From NCBI GenBank assembly GCA_000181795.3, contig CM012954.1:14156583-14220582 (forward strand): a stretch of 64,000 nucleotides of DNA. The letters run 5' to 3'. The translations under genes and the position numbers were made by a program. Every line of letters begins with the position of its first letter. Position 1 is the stretch's first letter. The stretch comes from Trichinella spiralis. Its lineage: Eukaryota; Nematoda; Enoplea; Trichinellida; Trichinellidae. Positions 11,594 through 24,095 of this stretch are shown one piece after another. Below the pieces are notes generated by a model, which had not been told where the DNA came from, searched no databases, and worked only from the letters and a program-made list of their open reading frames with translations.

Positions 11594-11977
11594 TTTATCA
11601 TGTACAGTCTAAAATGCAGAATAAAATATTACACAACACTATTCACTGTGTTAAACAATTAAACATTTTACATCTTATTAAACAAATAAAATCGATAGAT
11701 TTATAAATTTCGCTGATCGTTAAAAATGATTTGCAATATGTTTTACTGTAAGCAACAAAACATTCAGGCACAATGTTTTTTGCATGGCTGTAGACTGAGC
11801 ATCCTGGCCGTAATTAATTCATTGAATATATTTCAGTCTCAATTTATGCATTATAAGTGTGATTTGGTGTGATTTGAACTCCATCAACAGTGTGACTTTT
11901 AAAAATGATTCAAAAGCACTTGAAACTTGCGTTTCATAATATGAAATTACGGTTGTTTAATTTTCAAATAAATAATC
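11594..11977. promoter_or_regulatory. shared upstream region of HSDL1-like and ECSIT genes
   Basis: The two genes are transcribed away from each other from start codons only 384 bases apart, so the gap is likely a bidirectional promoter. It is AT-rich, and I see no TATA box or other named motif. Confidence 0.4.
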
Positions 11978-13597
11978 ATGAATTGGTTAAAGAATGCTTT
12001 TTATTCTAAAAATCTTTTAACCCCGGTAAACGTTTCTGATAAGAATAATATTTTGAAAACATATTAACTTCAACACTTCTCTAGATTCCTTTAAGTATTG
12101 GTAGTGCACATGTTTATTGGCTGAACTCGACAATACGATGTAAATCTTCTGCGGAATCCCAGACATCTCAAACTACCAAAGCTCTCACTGTGGTAGACGA
12201 AGTATTCGATACAATACCACCAGAAGATAGAAACAAAAAAACTTTCGAAAGAGCATTAGGTATGCTATGCACAGAGGATGATGGACTTATAGAATATCCT
12301 GATGAGCGTCAGTTGCTTTCTTACTAACTGTTATTAAAAGTACTGTTCAACAGGAATGTACTTACGGACGAATGTAACTCGTCGGGGACATACTGAATTC
12401 ATATACGCTGCATTGAAACGAATGAAAGAGTTTGGAGTTCATAAAGATTTAGAATCTTACAAACGCCTGTTGGAAATTTTTCCGAAAGGAAAAATGATTC
12501 CCCGAAATTTCATGCAAGTAAAATTAAACAGATCATACTATTATTTTTTGAAGAATTTATTTTAAAGTTGCATTTCTTCGTAAGGTTGAAGGAATGCATT
12601 ACCCGAAACAGCAGCAATGTTGCATTGACGTTTTGGATGAGATGGAATGGTGGCGTAAGTTGTCAATTTTGATTTTAAAATTTCTATATTTTTCATTATA
12701 CTAAAGACTGCATTTTCAAATTCAATTTCCCTGATTGTAAACTACACTTTGACTTAAAAGGTTTTTCTCTTTAATTAAGGCGTATATCCCGACAAAGAAA
12801 TTTATTTGATAGTGAAAAATGCATTTGGTGAATGGACGCATGCAATGAGAAAAATGAAACGTCAAATGTACTGGATGCCAAAGTTCAAAAATGCAGATCC
12901 TTATCCACTGCCCAGACCTGTTCCAAACTCGGACATTGAAATTGCCCAGGCAGCGATGCGTCGCATATGTAGGGATCCTGCAAATAATGTAGAGGTTTTC
13001 TATACTTCGACCGTTTCTGATTCTACTATAAATACTTGGATTGTATCAGGGCAGAGTCCACATCAAAGAGAGCATATAGAAGAGTACGTTTTATTTCCGT
13101 TTCATGTAATAATTAGGATTATAGTAGAAAATTTGGAAGTATAATTCTTTTACAGCCATCCTACAAACGAAGCACTTTATGTAGATGGTCCGTTTCGTAC
13201 TTGGCTAGCTGATAAGTCACTGTTTTATTTTACATTAATATCCGAGCCGAACAAGAAGAAATATTTTTCAGACTTTCAATCAATCGAAAGTCTGACAAGC
13301 GATGAGTGGTATTACTGGAAGACAAAATACAATTCTCCTATTTCGGATAATCGTAGCCAGCTAATGACCGTACCTACCATTCACGAACAAAAGGATGGTA
13401 CGATATTAGCATTGGCGATTACTGGAAACAGTTCTAAAGATTCATTAGCTTGTTGGTTGAAATTCTTGGAAAAGTTCAACTCTAAGCTGAAGGAAATACC
13501 AGTTGTTTTCCGACTTCAACACGCCGAATGCTCTATAGCAGAAATGGAAGAAGAGTCACGTTTAGAGAAAAAGGAAAATCCAAATTCTACAACATGA
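11978..13597 (+). CDS. ECSIT, mitochondrial complex I assembly factor / Toll pathway adaptor
   Basis: Six exons join in phase to 400 residues (human 431): 11978-12025, 12085-12259, 12354-12517, 12585-12654, 12780-13083, 13156-13597. The first exon encodes a basic, amphipathic-looking MNWLKNAFYSKNLL leader consistent with mitochondrial import. Family blocks follow: VTRRGHTEFIYAALKRMKEFGV, RLLEIFPKGKMIPRN, YPKQQQCCIDVLDEME, DPYPLPRPVP, VDGPFRTWL, DEWYYWK, and near the end EIPVVFRLQ. ECSIT works with NDUFAF1 and ACAD9 in complex I assembly and was also named as an intermediate in Toll signalling; which role dominates here cannot be told from sequence. Introns 3 and 4 end in AAG. No splice acceptor sits directly before the ATG. 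Confidence 0.92.
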
Positions 13598-14339
13598 TTT
13601 AATATTATTCTGGGCTTGCTTTGTTGTCCAAAAAAGAATTAAAAAAACAAGATTGTTGTTTGGACATGTTTTTCGTTTTGAAAATACATATGTTATATAT
13701 TGTTTTTTCCATAATGAACTTATAAATATGAACGATATTATCAATTGAGCATGAAAGGAATGGTATGTTTAAGAAAAAAATCTCGAAATTTTAAAAATAT
13801 TATTAATAGCGGTGTGTACAGAACATGATAAGTATATTTAAAAAAAATAATTTCATCAAAGAGTGTACTGTAAAAAAAATGCAGGTCAATGCGTTTTAAC
13901 TACAGTATGAATTTGAAAGCAACTTAGTGAAGTAAGTGTTGAGCTTCTTTAATTTGTTTCAAATACACTCACGAATTCTTATACAAATAAGCAAGTTCTT
14001 ATATTTTTCAAAGCTTATACATTTCTTAATTTATCTAAATTTAACTGTTCAACTTTTAAATGCACTAAATTGCAGAAGCATTTTGCAAATTTGTCCCACA
14101 CGTTAACATTATTCATGATTTTGAAAGTATTCAACTATTTATATTAACTTGTAAGCCTTTTCTGAATTCACTGCTACGCACTCATGTAAGCTTAATATCT
14201 ATGCCGATGTGATATTAAAAAGAATCTATAAGCCCATCGATATTTACCTTACGATATGCCCATTTTCCGTTCAGTAACGATTAGGATAAGCGAACAGTGA
14301 AGACATTCCCTACTGAAAATGTGTAATTTCAGTATAGTT
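13598..14339 (+). other. spacer between ECSIT and ARMC1
   Basis: About 740 AT-rich bases lie between two genes on the same strand. I see no coding sequence. Two TACTGTA/TACAGTA heptamers lie at 13866 and 13901. The distance is larger than a typical nematode operon gap, so independent promoters are likely. Confidence 0.4.
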
Positions 14340-15730
14340 ATGGCAAACGTAGCTACAATGGAAAATTTCCTCGATGTGATAAGTAATTACTTTGATCAGG
14401 ATATCAGCAAAGAAAAGGCACTTGTTTTTATAAAGGTGATTTAAAATTAAAAATGTTCTATACTTTTGGTACAAAAAGTGTTACTTACAGGACAGTGAAC
14501 TTATTCAGTGTATTTTGAACATATGCAATGGTGCGGATTCTGAAGTGGCGGTTCGTTGTTTGAAGTTTTTGAATGAAATTGCAGAAGCAGCTGGGGATGG
14601 AAGGCTTCTATTAGGAAAAATTAATGGTTTTGCCCTTGCTTTGAAAGAAATGAAGAATCGGTAAGTAAGCAGTAGTTTTGCTAAAAGTAAAACAAAACGC
14701 CATTTACAACTAATGCATTTTCACATTTTTGAATTCGTAGTATTGCCAAATTAATTTTTAATGTTATTATTTAATCTTTTTCTTACATTAGATATATATA
14801 ATTATGTTTTTCATTATGACAGTGCTATTTAACAAGAAGTTAATGACCGTTAATTTGAAAATTATTCTCTTTTACAGTATAATGAAATATAAGCACGTAC
14901 TAATTACTTTTTGTTGATGATAAGTTATTTTATTGTGAAATTGTAAAATTAAATGTCAGTTTATAATATGAAACTTTGAATTTTTCAGACATTCATCGAG
15001 TGTCAACATTTGCTTACTCTGCGATGTTCTATGTAAGCGATGCTGTCCATATAGGTAGGTACTTTGTTGTTGGTGCGTTTTCATTAGCATTGTATTGACG
15101 TTTTTAGGAAAAAAACACGACTTGCAAAGATTATTTTTGAAAATCCTTTATATGAAGTAAGGAAATTTTGTATTCCACGCGTAGCTCAGGTTGTATTCTT
15201 CAAACTGTACATTTCTTTTTCATTCATAGGAAGAAGAGGAAAATTTAAAGATGGAATTGCTGAATATCAACGGAATAATCAGTGTCGCTTTCAATGAAGC
15301 GCTTACTGTTTGCAATATTGTTTTACGTCGAAATGTATCAGGAGAGGTAAATGCTAAAGAAAAACAATATTCTACAGTATCACGCTAAAATTGAAAATAT
15401 TGCTTTGTAGACAATCAAGAATGCTATCCAAAAAAATGTATTATGCGCTGCTGATTTGAAAATAACACACTCAAATGGAGAATTGGTAAGAGATTATTAG
15501 CAGAATTGTTTGTTTCATCACACTGGTCACAGTGATTGATATATTTGAAGGAATTTTTTGCCATCAAGAGCAACGAGATGGAATTGTCGAGCCCGAAGTA
15601 TATTGAATCGCCGGAGCGAACCGAAGCAGGGCCATATGCTGTCATTAGCAAAGACTGCCTTGATAAATATCAGCACAAATCTGAAGGATTGCTCACCGGA
15701 TTTTTTTCATTTTGCAGAACCCTGTGGTGA
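14340..15730 (+). CDS. ARMC1-like mitochondrial armadillo-repeat protein
   Basis: Seven exons give 250 residues (human ARMC1 282): 14340-14435, 14491-14660, 14989-15054, 15108-15156, 15230-15346, 15411-15485, 15551-15730. An N-terminal helical, armadillo-like part (residues 1 to about 90) is followed by an HMA-like fold: LLNINGIISVAFNEALTV then IVLRRNVSG and KITHSNGEL align with ARMC1 LLKIKGVISFTFQMAV... and KSESGEE. The C-terminus GFFSFCRTLW parallels the ARMC1 end (NFLSRSFYW), which is important for outer-membrane association. ARMC1 associates with the MIB/MICOS complex and influences mitochondrial distribution. Exon 3 encodes a cysteine-rich stretch (six Cys in 15 residues) that I do not recall in human ARMC1. 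A TTTCAG acceptor lies 7 bases before the ATG. An AATAAA is at 15765-15770. Confidence 0.75.
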
Positions 15731-15770
15731 ACACGTAGAATAGATCATCTTTAAAACGTTTTGAAATAAA

Positions 15771-18700
15771 TTTACTCGATTGATTGATTGTTGTTTGAAC
15801 TAAAAAATATGCACGGAAAGCTAGAAAATGCTTTGCATTGTTAATTATTATTATTATTCATAGAAATAATACATTGTACATTGGCTTTTTGATGAAGCAA
15901 TTTGAAATTTCAAAAATTATGCGAAACACATGAAGACTCGGCTCGATAAGAGAAGTCATTAATGATAAAATCGAAGTATGTGCATATTACTTATGAAATG
16001 GATATCTATATAATGATTTACATTTAAAAAAAGTTGTCCATATGTTGAATTCATGGACTCGATTTATAATATAACTGAGAGAGAAAGAGCAGTTTAATGG
16101 AATGTCATTTTGTTTAAAATATCTAACGACAGAATTAAGGATGACTGATTGAACAACAATTTTGCTGTCAACTATATCAGCAACGCTTTTCCACTATTCC
16201 AAGATTATAATCTGGATCTTTTCCATTCACGAATCAATCTTTCTGTTAGCAGTTGAAAATTATTGCCTTAAAAATTTCTTTTCCAGCAAGATAAAAGAAG
16301 AAATTTAAAAAAAAAATGAAAATGATTCAATGCACTGCTTGTTTATAGTAAATATCTGTTTAATGTGGTTGACAATTAGCATTGTTTTTTTTTCCATCCA
16401 TTAGCGGTTAAAAAGTAAATTTTTTGTCACATTTCATGTTACAGTAGTAGACTTCTTGCTTTAATTCTTGAAAAGGGAAAAAGTTTCTTGTCAGTTGTCG
16501 TCAACTAATAAATAATATTGACTTTTTGTAGAACCGGACGAAATTAAATTTCAAATCGTTCACACAAGCACAACCGACGAACAGCAAGCATGTTTGTGTC
16601 GAAATTAGCCTCGGTGTGAAGCTATTTTCGTTGATGTTTATTCGTGCAAAATTGATGTTGATCAATGTTTGCAAAAATGATTGCTTGTCTCTTTGAAAAG
16701 CGCAATCATTATTGTTTTGCGTGTCGAAGATGGGCTGGTTCGGTTTCGGATAAATCTTTAAAATATTTGCTCATCCGTGCTATTTGCCTACACTACCCCA
16801 GAGCTAGAGCACAGCTTGGTCGCTTGTTGTGCCGTTTGATTAAAATATGATTAGAAGCCGCTCTTTCAGTTGTTGTTGTTGGACAGCACTGCTTGAACAT
16901 TTCCGATTAGTTTGTCCACTGTGCATATTTGTCCGGCCAAGCTTAAAATCTTTCGCCCAATCAATCAATAGCAAGCCATAGTGTGTGGACGATGCTTTCT
17001 GCATATTTATCTATTGTCATTTCAAAGGTCCTAGCCACGGCTAAGTACATTAAAAACCGATGAATGCTAATTGTGCATCATCGAAAAATTGTCAACTTCA
17101 ACACATTCATGAAACTTAATTTTCAAAGAAAGTTAATTTTTGTTTACTTCAATTCATTTGCATATTGAATTGAAAATTTGAAAATGAACAAATTTATAAT
17201 AATAGTAAGAATTCATATTTTTTAAGCAAACTTTTCAACGAATAACTTTCAGATAATGTACCATACTGTAAGAAATGCGACAAAAGCCTTCCGCCGCCCC
17301 CCCACGTACTCTCATTAACCTAATTATAATTCAAATATCTCATGCGCGGAGCGATCAGCAGTTTGCTATTATGGCGTTTGAAATTCCATTTGTTTCCAAT
17401 ATTGTGCCATTAATTAAGAATCGTCAATATGTTCAACAATTTTCTCATTAATTTTGTTTTTTCCTCAAATTATCTCACTCCTTGCATACGGTATGTGTAC
17501 AAAAGGAAAAAAAATATACCATGCAAATTGTTCCGTTTTTTTAATAATTATATATTGAAAGAAAAAAAAATCAATGAAACAAAACAAATTAATGATCATT
17601 TCTCACGTAGACAACAAGTGTATTTGATAAAATCGAACAAATTAAATGTCCCTATTTGTTGTACCTATGAATCATTAAACTAAGCATAAAAATCAATTCT
17701 GAATTTTTTATCCAAATTATTTATACAATTCCAATCTTCCCTAACTGTGTGTATATATGTAAAATTGCTATTTCCAAAGCAATTTATGATTATTTTTAAA
17801 TTTATAAATTGAAATTCAATTAAACATGAAACTGGCGGTAAGTGTAAGATGCATTGAAATTGTCCATTACGTTCAAATTGCACAATGAAATTACGCCGTG
17901 TAAAAATATTGAATACGCGTTTACGAATTAAACTGAGAGAGAGAGAGAGAGGGAGAGAATATCGAAATAGAAAAGAATTCAATTTCACTGAAATCAATAA
18001 ATAATAATTTCAATAATAAATCAACTTTGACAAGAGAGAAAAAATAACACACACGTCATAGGCAGCAAAAAGAACGACAATTGAGAATAGAAAAAAAAGT
18101 GGCCAAACTGTTTCAGACCTGAATTTCAAAGGTGTCAGAATCGTTCTTATTAAAGTGTAATAATTAATTGTATAATAAAAATTCAAATATTCAACGTATA
18201 TATAACAACAACAAGTTGTTATTAGTATTGCCTTCTGTCGGCCCGCTTCCCCATGACCAGCAGTGAAATATTACAATAACAAGTGCAATTGTACAGTTTG
18301 TTGGCATAGTTTCAGAGTTCAGGAGAAATTTATTGAATAAATATTCAACGTTTTCGAATAAAACAAAATGCATCATTTGCGATGTAATGTTCCAACCAGA
18401 CGAGCAACACTTCCGACAGGGCTGCAATTGAGCGCCATTATGGTCCAATAAAACCCACGCCAACAATTTTATTGTTGGTTGGAATGTTGGTGGCAATTGT
18501 GACGTCGTCGGTCAACACAATGCAAATATGCAGTGTAGCGTGGAAATTCAAATTGTCGCTTTAAAACCCATAATCGCTGCCCATCTCCACTGACGATGCT
18601 GCCGAACAGGGTGTGAACCGATTATCTCGTCCGCCCCGCCCTCCCTTTTCCCAGGGTAAAAACGGCGCTACGCTCTTCTCTCTCTCCATCTTAACACTGA

Positions 18701-19590
18701 TGAAAGAACAACAGCCGCGCCGGGCAGGCTTTTTGAGAGCTGCTACTGGCTTTCGCGCTCTCCAACCAAACACAGCAAAACCAAAGCGTCGGCATAATTT
18801 TCCCTCCCATTCGTCCACGTCCATTGTAAACATTTTCACATTCTATCAAAAGTTTGAAAATAATGCTTTCTTTTCGTCTCATCAACCGAAAATTTCTCAA
18901 ACAAATCCAACTGGAAAAAATTAAACTCTAACCGAACATTTTACCAAAATAAAACAACTATTTTTACATGTTGAAAAAAAATCAAGAAAAAAAACAACAA
19001 CAAACTGTCAACTTGAATGTCTTATTTACTGTATTTATTTAATTAATGGACGTGCCAATTTATTTTGAACGTTCGCAAAAATAGAAGACAATCATTTTTT
19101 CCGGCCTATTCATTCATACGCGTGTAATAAAATTGAATGGGAAAATGGATCGGTTTGCAAATTTAAAAATTTTTCATACCGGTTTATCGTATAATAATCG
19201 AGAAGAAATAGATCAATACAGATCACAGATGCTCCTTCTTTACTCAAAAGCAAAAAGTAGTAATAAAATAAGCGGCTGGTCTTGTTGTTGTTGTTGTTGT
19301 GTTGTTGCTGTTGAAAAATAACGTCATGCGCGCGTGTGCGTGAAATAAATCGCTTTTCCTCAACCAGCATCAATGAACAACAACAGCAAGAAGATGAAAA
19401 AGAAGCAAAGCTTAAAAAAAGAAAAAAATACCAGGCATATAAATTAGTGTTGTTCTTGCATGGATGTTGTTAGATATCGTGTAGATGATGCACAATTTGG
19501 ATGAGATAAATAATTGGCCAAATTGGCATCCGCACAACCGGGTTCAAGTGAAAGCATGCTGCCAGTCCATGTGTGTTGGATTTTTGTTCC
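15771..19590. other. non-coding region, AT-rich with two less AT-rich islands
   Basis: No gene is supported in this 3.8 kb. Two islands are richer in GC and less monotonous, about 16480-17080 and about 18390-18840. The second contains GTGACGTCG (a CRE-like site at 18501), the inverted repeat CCAACAATTTTATTGTTGG near 18460-18478 and pyrimidine tracts. They may be enhancers or a distal promoter. A (GA)n run lies at 17935-17958. Confidence 0.5.
18390..18840. promoter_or_regulatory. GC-richer island with CRE-like site, candidate enhancer
   Basis: The segment stands out from the AT-rich flank. It holds TGACGTCG (a cAMP-response-element-like octamer), an almost perfect stem CCAACAAT/ATTGTTGG, and blocks such as GCCCCGCCCTCCC. 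Open frames on both strands here are short and carry no recognisable domain, so I treat it as regulatory rather than coding. The nearest gene is the single-exon gene at 20097-19591. Confidence 0.3.
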
Positions 19591-20097
19591 CTAATGGGGC
19601 TCGATTTTATTATTTTCACCTCGGACGTGGTCGATGTAGATGTCCAAGTTGTTTTTCAAACTTTCACAAGTGCGGATACAGTCGCCAAGCATGGCCTCGT
19701 AGACGGACCGGTCGAACAAGCAGTACTGCATGTCGTGCTGTTGGTGCCAGCGGACCGAGTCGCTGTGGTCGAAAACCGACCCTTTGGGAGTGGACCTGGC
19801 GACGAGCGGTCGTTCCTCGTCGGCTATGCTCAGCAGAGCTTCTTCAACGGCATCCAAGCCGCAAGGCGACGTCGGCTTGGTATGGTTAAGCTTGTCGGCC
19901 ACACTGTCGGCACCGCTGGACACTGACCGAGCCGAACCCAACGAACAAGAGTCCTGGTATGCGGATGTGGTCGGCTCGTCGTCTGTGCAGTTGGGCGTCA
20001 TCAGATCGATGTCGTCCAGATGCTTCGGGTCGAAAGGTATCCCGTCGTTGGCGACAACAAGCGGCTTCTTCTTTTTCAACCACTGCATCAAAGCCAT
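19591..20097 (-). CDS. single-exon gene for an unrecognised 168-residue protein
   Basis: One uninterrupted frame runs from ATG at 20097 to a stop at 19591. Codon use resembles the neighbouring real genes (many GAC, GTC, TCG, AAC codons), and a TATA box lies 309 bases upstream. The protein starts MALMQWLKKKKPLVV, then is acidic and Ser/Asp-rich (residues 35-75), and ends in a more conserved-looking part, RWHQQHDMQYCLFDRSVYEAMLG..CESLKNNLDIYIDHV, probably helical. There is no signal peptide and no membrane segment. I do not recognise the family. In a genome where most genes have many introns, an intron-less gene with a strong TATA promoter suggests an inducible or developmental regulator. That is inference. 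Confidence 0.65.
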   Translation of the reverse strand: MALMQWLKKKKPLVVANDGIPFDPKHLDDIDLMTPNCTDDEPTTSAYQDSCSLGSARSVSSGADSVADKLNHTKPTSPCGLDAVEEALLSIADEERPLVARSTPKGSVFDHSDSVRWHQQHDMQYCLFDRSVYEAMLGDCIRTCESLKNNLDIYIDHVRGENNKIEPH

Positions 20098-20176
20098 CAG
20101 AGAAAGATGCCAAAAAAATGAAATCCGATCGTCAATAATTGTGTCTTTTCTTTCAATTTACGTTGGCCTTGCTTAT

Positions 20177-20279
20177 TCTCTCTCACTCACTCACTCACTC
20201 TCATTCTCACTCTGACATTCTCAATCCCATTGTGCGTGCGTGTGCGCGTCTGTGTGTATGTATGTATGTGTGTGTGTGC
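20177..20279. repeat. microsatellite pair (CTCA)n and (TG/TATG)n
   Basis: TCTCTCACTCACTCACTCACTCTC at 20177-20213 is followed by GTGCGTGCGTGTGCG and TGTATGTATGTATGTGTGTG at 20231-20279. Both lie in the presumed 5' leader of the single-exon gene on the minus strand. Confidence 0.8.
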
Positions 20280-20405
20280 ATCTTTGACGCATTGATGGGC
20301 GGAGTCGGTTTCAAACTGACCAATCAGAATTCGACGTCAACCAGGTGCTCGCAAGCGTCCGCAGACTACTGTTCAACTGGCTTTCGACCACTGGTCAGCT
20401 GTCCA

Positions 20406-20413
20406 CTTATATA
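20406..20413 (-). promoter_or_regulatory. TATA box of the single-exon gene
   Basis: TATATAAG on the minus strand, in the context AGCTATATAAGTGG. E-box-like sites lie around it: CAGGTG upstream (20432-20437), CAGCTG just downstream, and CACCTG with an adjoining TGACGTCG near 20328-20347. Transcription would start near 20380, leaving a leader of about 280 bases before the ATG at 20097. Confidence 0.55.
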
Positions 20414-20454
20414 GCTTGACACATCTCGCGGCACCTGGCTACCAGCAGGCGGCG

Positions 20455-20471
20455 TTCAAAAAATTCTCGAA
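20455..20471 (-). promoter_or_regulatory. possible heat-shock-type element
   Basis: TTC-(6)-TTCTCGAA: the palindromic half-site pair TTCnnGAA is exact, with a further TTC 6 bases away. It lies about 50 bases upstream of the TATA box. The spacing of the third unit is not canonical, so this is weak evidence for heat-shock control. Confidence 0.25.
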
Positions 20472-20479
20472 TGCCCCGA

Positions 20480-23400
20480 AAAAAAGCGGCGGACTTTTGC
20501 TATATATTATCATTTTCAGAGCACAGAAAATGGAGGGGAACAACTTTTCATTCAATAAACATTTCAATAATTCTTAGTTACAATAAAGTGATTAAGTACA
20601 ATATGAGGGTTAATTGTGGAAAAGAGAATTTTGCATTTGATGAGCACCGGTACTATTTAAGAAATTCAAAATTGTATATACTTCTTGAATTATGACAAAG
20701 AGAAATTCAAAATTTGCATACTGTGCTTTCTACAAATCAAAAAGAGGAGAATGACAAGCACTGATGATAAAGTTTTGCTATTTTTATTTTTTACATTATT
20801 GATTTGAAAGTATCGTCAATTAAGAGTGAAAAACAATACGCTGCGTGTAAATTCAACTAAATCAATTTTCAATATTTATCTCTCAAGACAAACTGAAATT
20901 GAAGAAATTGAAAAATTCAAATTTATAAACAACATCCATTTGCAATTGAAAAAAAAGAAAAATTTTTGAAAATAATTTCAAAACAATAAAGTTGATAATC
21001 AAATCATTCCAACATTTTATGCGCGTTTAAAAGAGTTATAAATTTTTCATTGAATAACAAACAATAAAAAAACCCCTGAACCACGTCAACAGTTGTAAAT
21101 CAATAGCTTTTTTTCAAAGTTTCAAAATGTTTTGTTCGTAAATCAACAGTTGTTCAAATTTGAATAAGTCAAGTGGTGCTGCTTTTTTTAATAAAAGAAT
21201 TATCCCATCCTTACATGAGCATCTTGCATACAATACAATTTTTTTCTAATCATTCTTGAAATTTCAAAATTCCAAAATTATGAAAATAATGAAAACTGAT
21301 TTAACGTTATCCGTCCAGAACACTTTACTCCACCCTATTTATTATTTTACAAATTATAAAACTGTCTCCAATTTTACAATACAAATGAATAGGCCCCATT
21401 ATAATGTAAGCATGCTGCTTGGAAACGTTGTAATTGTTTCCGTCATTTGTTGGACATATTTGAAAAAAAAGAAAAGAAACAAACTAGCTGTTCACAAATT
21501 TCCTTTTCTTTTCAAATAAAGCTGTGCACAATTGGTCTTAATTGATCACATTTTCAACAAAAAAGACGAAAAAAATAGTTCAATTGATAAACTGCATAAT
21601 TTAAAAAAACAAATAAGGAACAACAACAACAAAATTAAAAAAGCAATTAGTACTCGCTAGTTGAACATAAAAAAAATAATTGCCGTTCAACGTGTACAAT
21701 TTCAAGTAAGTTACAGTATGGTATAAACGTCGAACAATTTTAAATTCAGTCGAAAGATCATGATCATTTTTATTGAATTTGAAATTGGAAACAATGAAGA
21801 AAAAAAGTACAATCCGTCAACGAGCATACTGTATAGTTGATTTTATTTATTTCTTCGATTTAAAGTGGTTGTAAATTTGCCGTTGAAATCAGGTCAACAG
21901 AGTTTGAAAATTCAACACTACATTCGACCATAATTGAGAATGGAAATTGTTGTTGAGGAAAATTCTGAACAAACGCTTTGTTGTGATGTATTTGCCTTCA
22001 AATATAAGGTCAAGAAGCAAAGCCAGCTAAATACCCGCCCACGCAACACGCTTTCATCCACCTATCGTTAACAATGCTTGTCAAACAATATTCATTTGAA
22101 TTATATTACATTGGACAGAGTTGGGAAAATTCCATCCCATTCAACAAATTCTACCTCTTTGTTCATACCAACAATATATGGCCACAACAAAATTGTCAAC
22201 AAGTTGAACAAAAATTTTCAAACAAGCCTTTACAAATTTCATTTCTCAATTGTTGCACTTAATCTACACTTTCGATTAACTTTAATTCAATTTAAAATAA
22301 AAATGCATTTTTTGCTTACCATTTGTAAAACGTCGGCATCGTTTTCATACGAATAAAATTCCAAATCAAACAATTCGCCTTTGTTTGATGATCATTATTT
22401 GTTCGGTCATCGTCGATATCGGATACGCTAAATCAACATTCAGCAGTATTCAAATGTGATAACTGGTCTTCGAAGTTGTTCTCAAACTGAAATTCAAATA
22501 GCCCACTGCTGAACTACGGAAAAGAAAACCCAAAAACTGATAACACTAGCGCACAATATTCAAATTTTTTCACGTCCTTTCCATCGGCCAACACGTTACT
22601 TGTTGCAATGTTGCAATTGCAAGAATACTGTTGTTTTTTCAAATATGTCTATTCTAAATTTAAACTTAAAACTGTAAATTTAAATGTAAATTACAATTTT
22701 CACAAAGTACTAAGTAATATTTATTAAACTAGAATATGTTAAACGCAGCATGAAAACAAAGTAATTTGGGAATATTTTTTGAATTTATTTGTGCCAATGT
22801 TGTATAAATTTAATTCATTCAGGTTTAATTTGTATTTCTTTACTTCTTAGTTTGGCATTGTTATGTTAAAATCAATCAAAGTGTGTTATTTTTCATTTTT
22901 GAGCTTTTGCTACAGTAAACCTAGATTTGATTCAAATAATTGTTTCATTCTTGGTTTTACACGATCAATTTACAATTGTAATAATTTTTCCATTACACAA
23001 ATTAAACTAACCCTTTGAACACAATAATAAGAATAATCATTAATACGTAGCCGGTGTTTGCATTGAACTTGAACATCGTAAACTATCTAAACGTATTTTC
23101 ATTTTGTGAAATTCAGTTTTTATTCATATTTTTTTTGAAAACTAAATATTTATATTTATTCTTTTCATTTTTAAAGTGAAAATGATTGAAATAATTTTTA
23201 CTTTTCAATTTATACTGAAATTATAGGAGATAGTTCACTTTTCAAACTGTAGTTTGTTTATTTTGTGATACTTTTTATCTGCTTTTTTATGAGAACACTG
23301 CTTTTGGCAGATTAAATCCCAGACAGGCATGTCTGTTTACGCAGTTTATTTGAAAACGTTAAGCAAAGTTTGCAAAAATCGTCACAAGGTCGTTGCTCAT

Positions 23401-24095
23401 TGATAATAATGTTCAGTGAATCAAGAATTTGACATTGAAATGCACGAAATGAGCATTAATCACATCGTATCATATCAAATCAAAAACGTATCCGATCTTA
23501 TCTAATTTATTTTCCATTGCGTTTATTATTATTATTTATTTACCGCTTAATACAGTACACTTTAAAATTAGAATACAGCCAACTGGTTTTATTTATAAAT
23601 TTGTCAGTTTTTTACAAAATTAATTTCTTAAACTGTCAAAAAAGGTTTAAAAAACGATTTTTGAGCTTAACAGAAACAAGTTTATTGCATGAATTCATCC
23701 TAAGTATCAAATTTTGTGTGTGCTGTTTCTCGTTTAACTTCATCTGAACTAAAGAAGAGCGACTGATATCGTTCGAAAATTTCACAATAAACTAAATGAT
23801 GTAAAGTAGTTCAAATTAGGATATGAAGCTTGTAAATTTTGCAAAAAAAAATGTAAATAATAAGCCATACCGTCAATAAGTCAAAAATCGTGACTCAGTT
23901 TGTGCTTGAGTGAAAACGTTCGCTTGGTTGTACGGGTGAAATAAAATGATAAAAAGCAAACACAAGAAAAAAAATAGAAAAATCAAAAACCCAAAACGCT
24001 ATCTTTCCCGTGCGGAATATCACGTTCCAAATCATGGATGAATTGTGCAACCTCAGCTTTGGCAACAGTATATATTTATATGCGTGTTGCTGCTG
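20480..24095. other. non-coding AT-rich region
   Basis: No supported gene. The sequence is rich in TTGAA/TTCAA-type words and A/T runs. Open frames are short and low in complexity. It lies between the upstream side of the single-exon gene and the 3' end of glutamine synthetase (both on the minus strand). Confidence 0.55.

Noticed and set aside
18561-18924. Open frames of about 90-100 codons on both strands in the GC-rich island
   Set aside because: Both strands are open because the composition is stop-poor. Neither shows a domain, a start context or splice sites, so I treat the island as regulatory.
19573-19926. Plus-strand frame opposite the single-exon gene
   Set aside because: It has no promoter on the plus strand and a composition typical of an antisense shadow. 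The minus frame has a TATA promoter and matching codon use.
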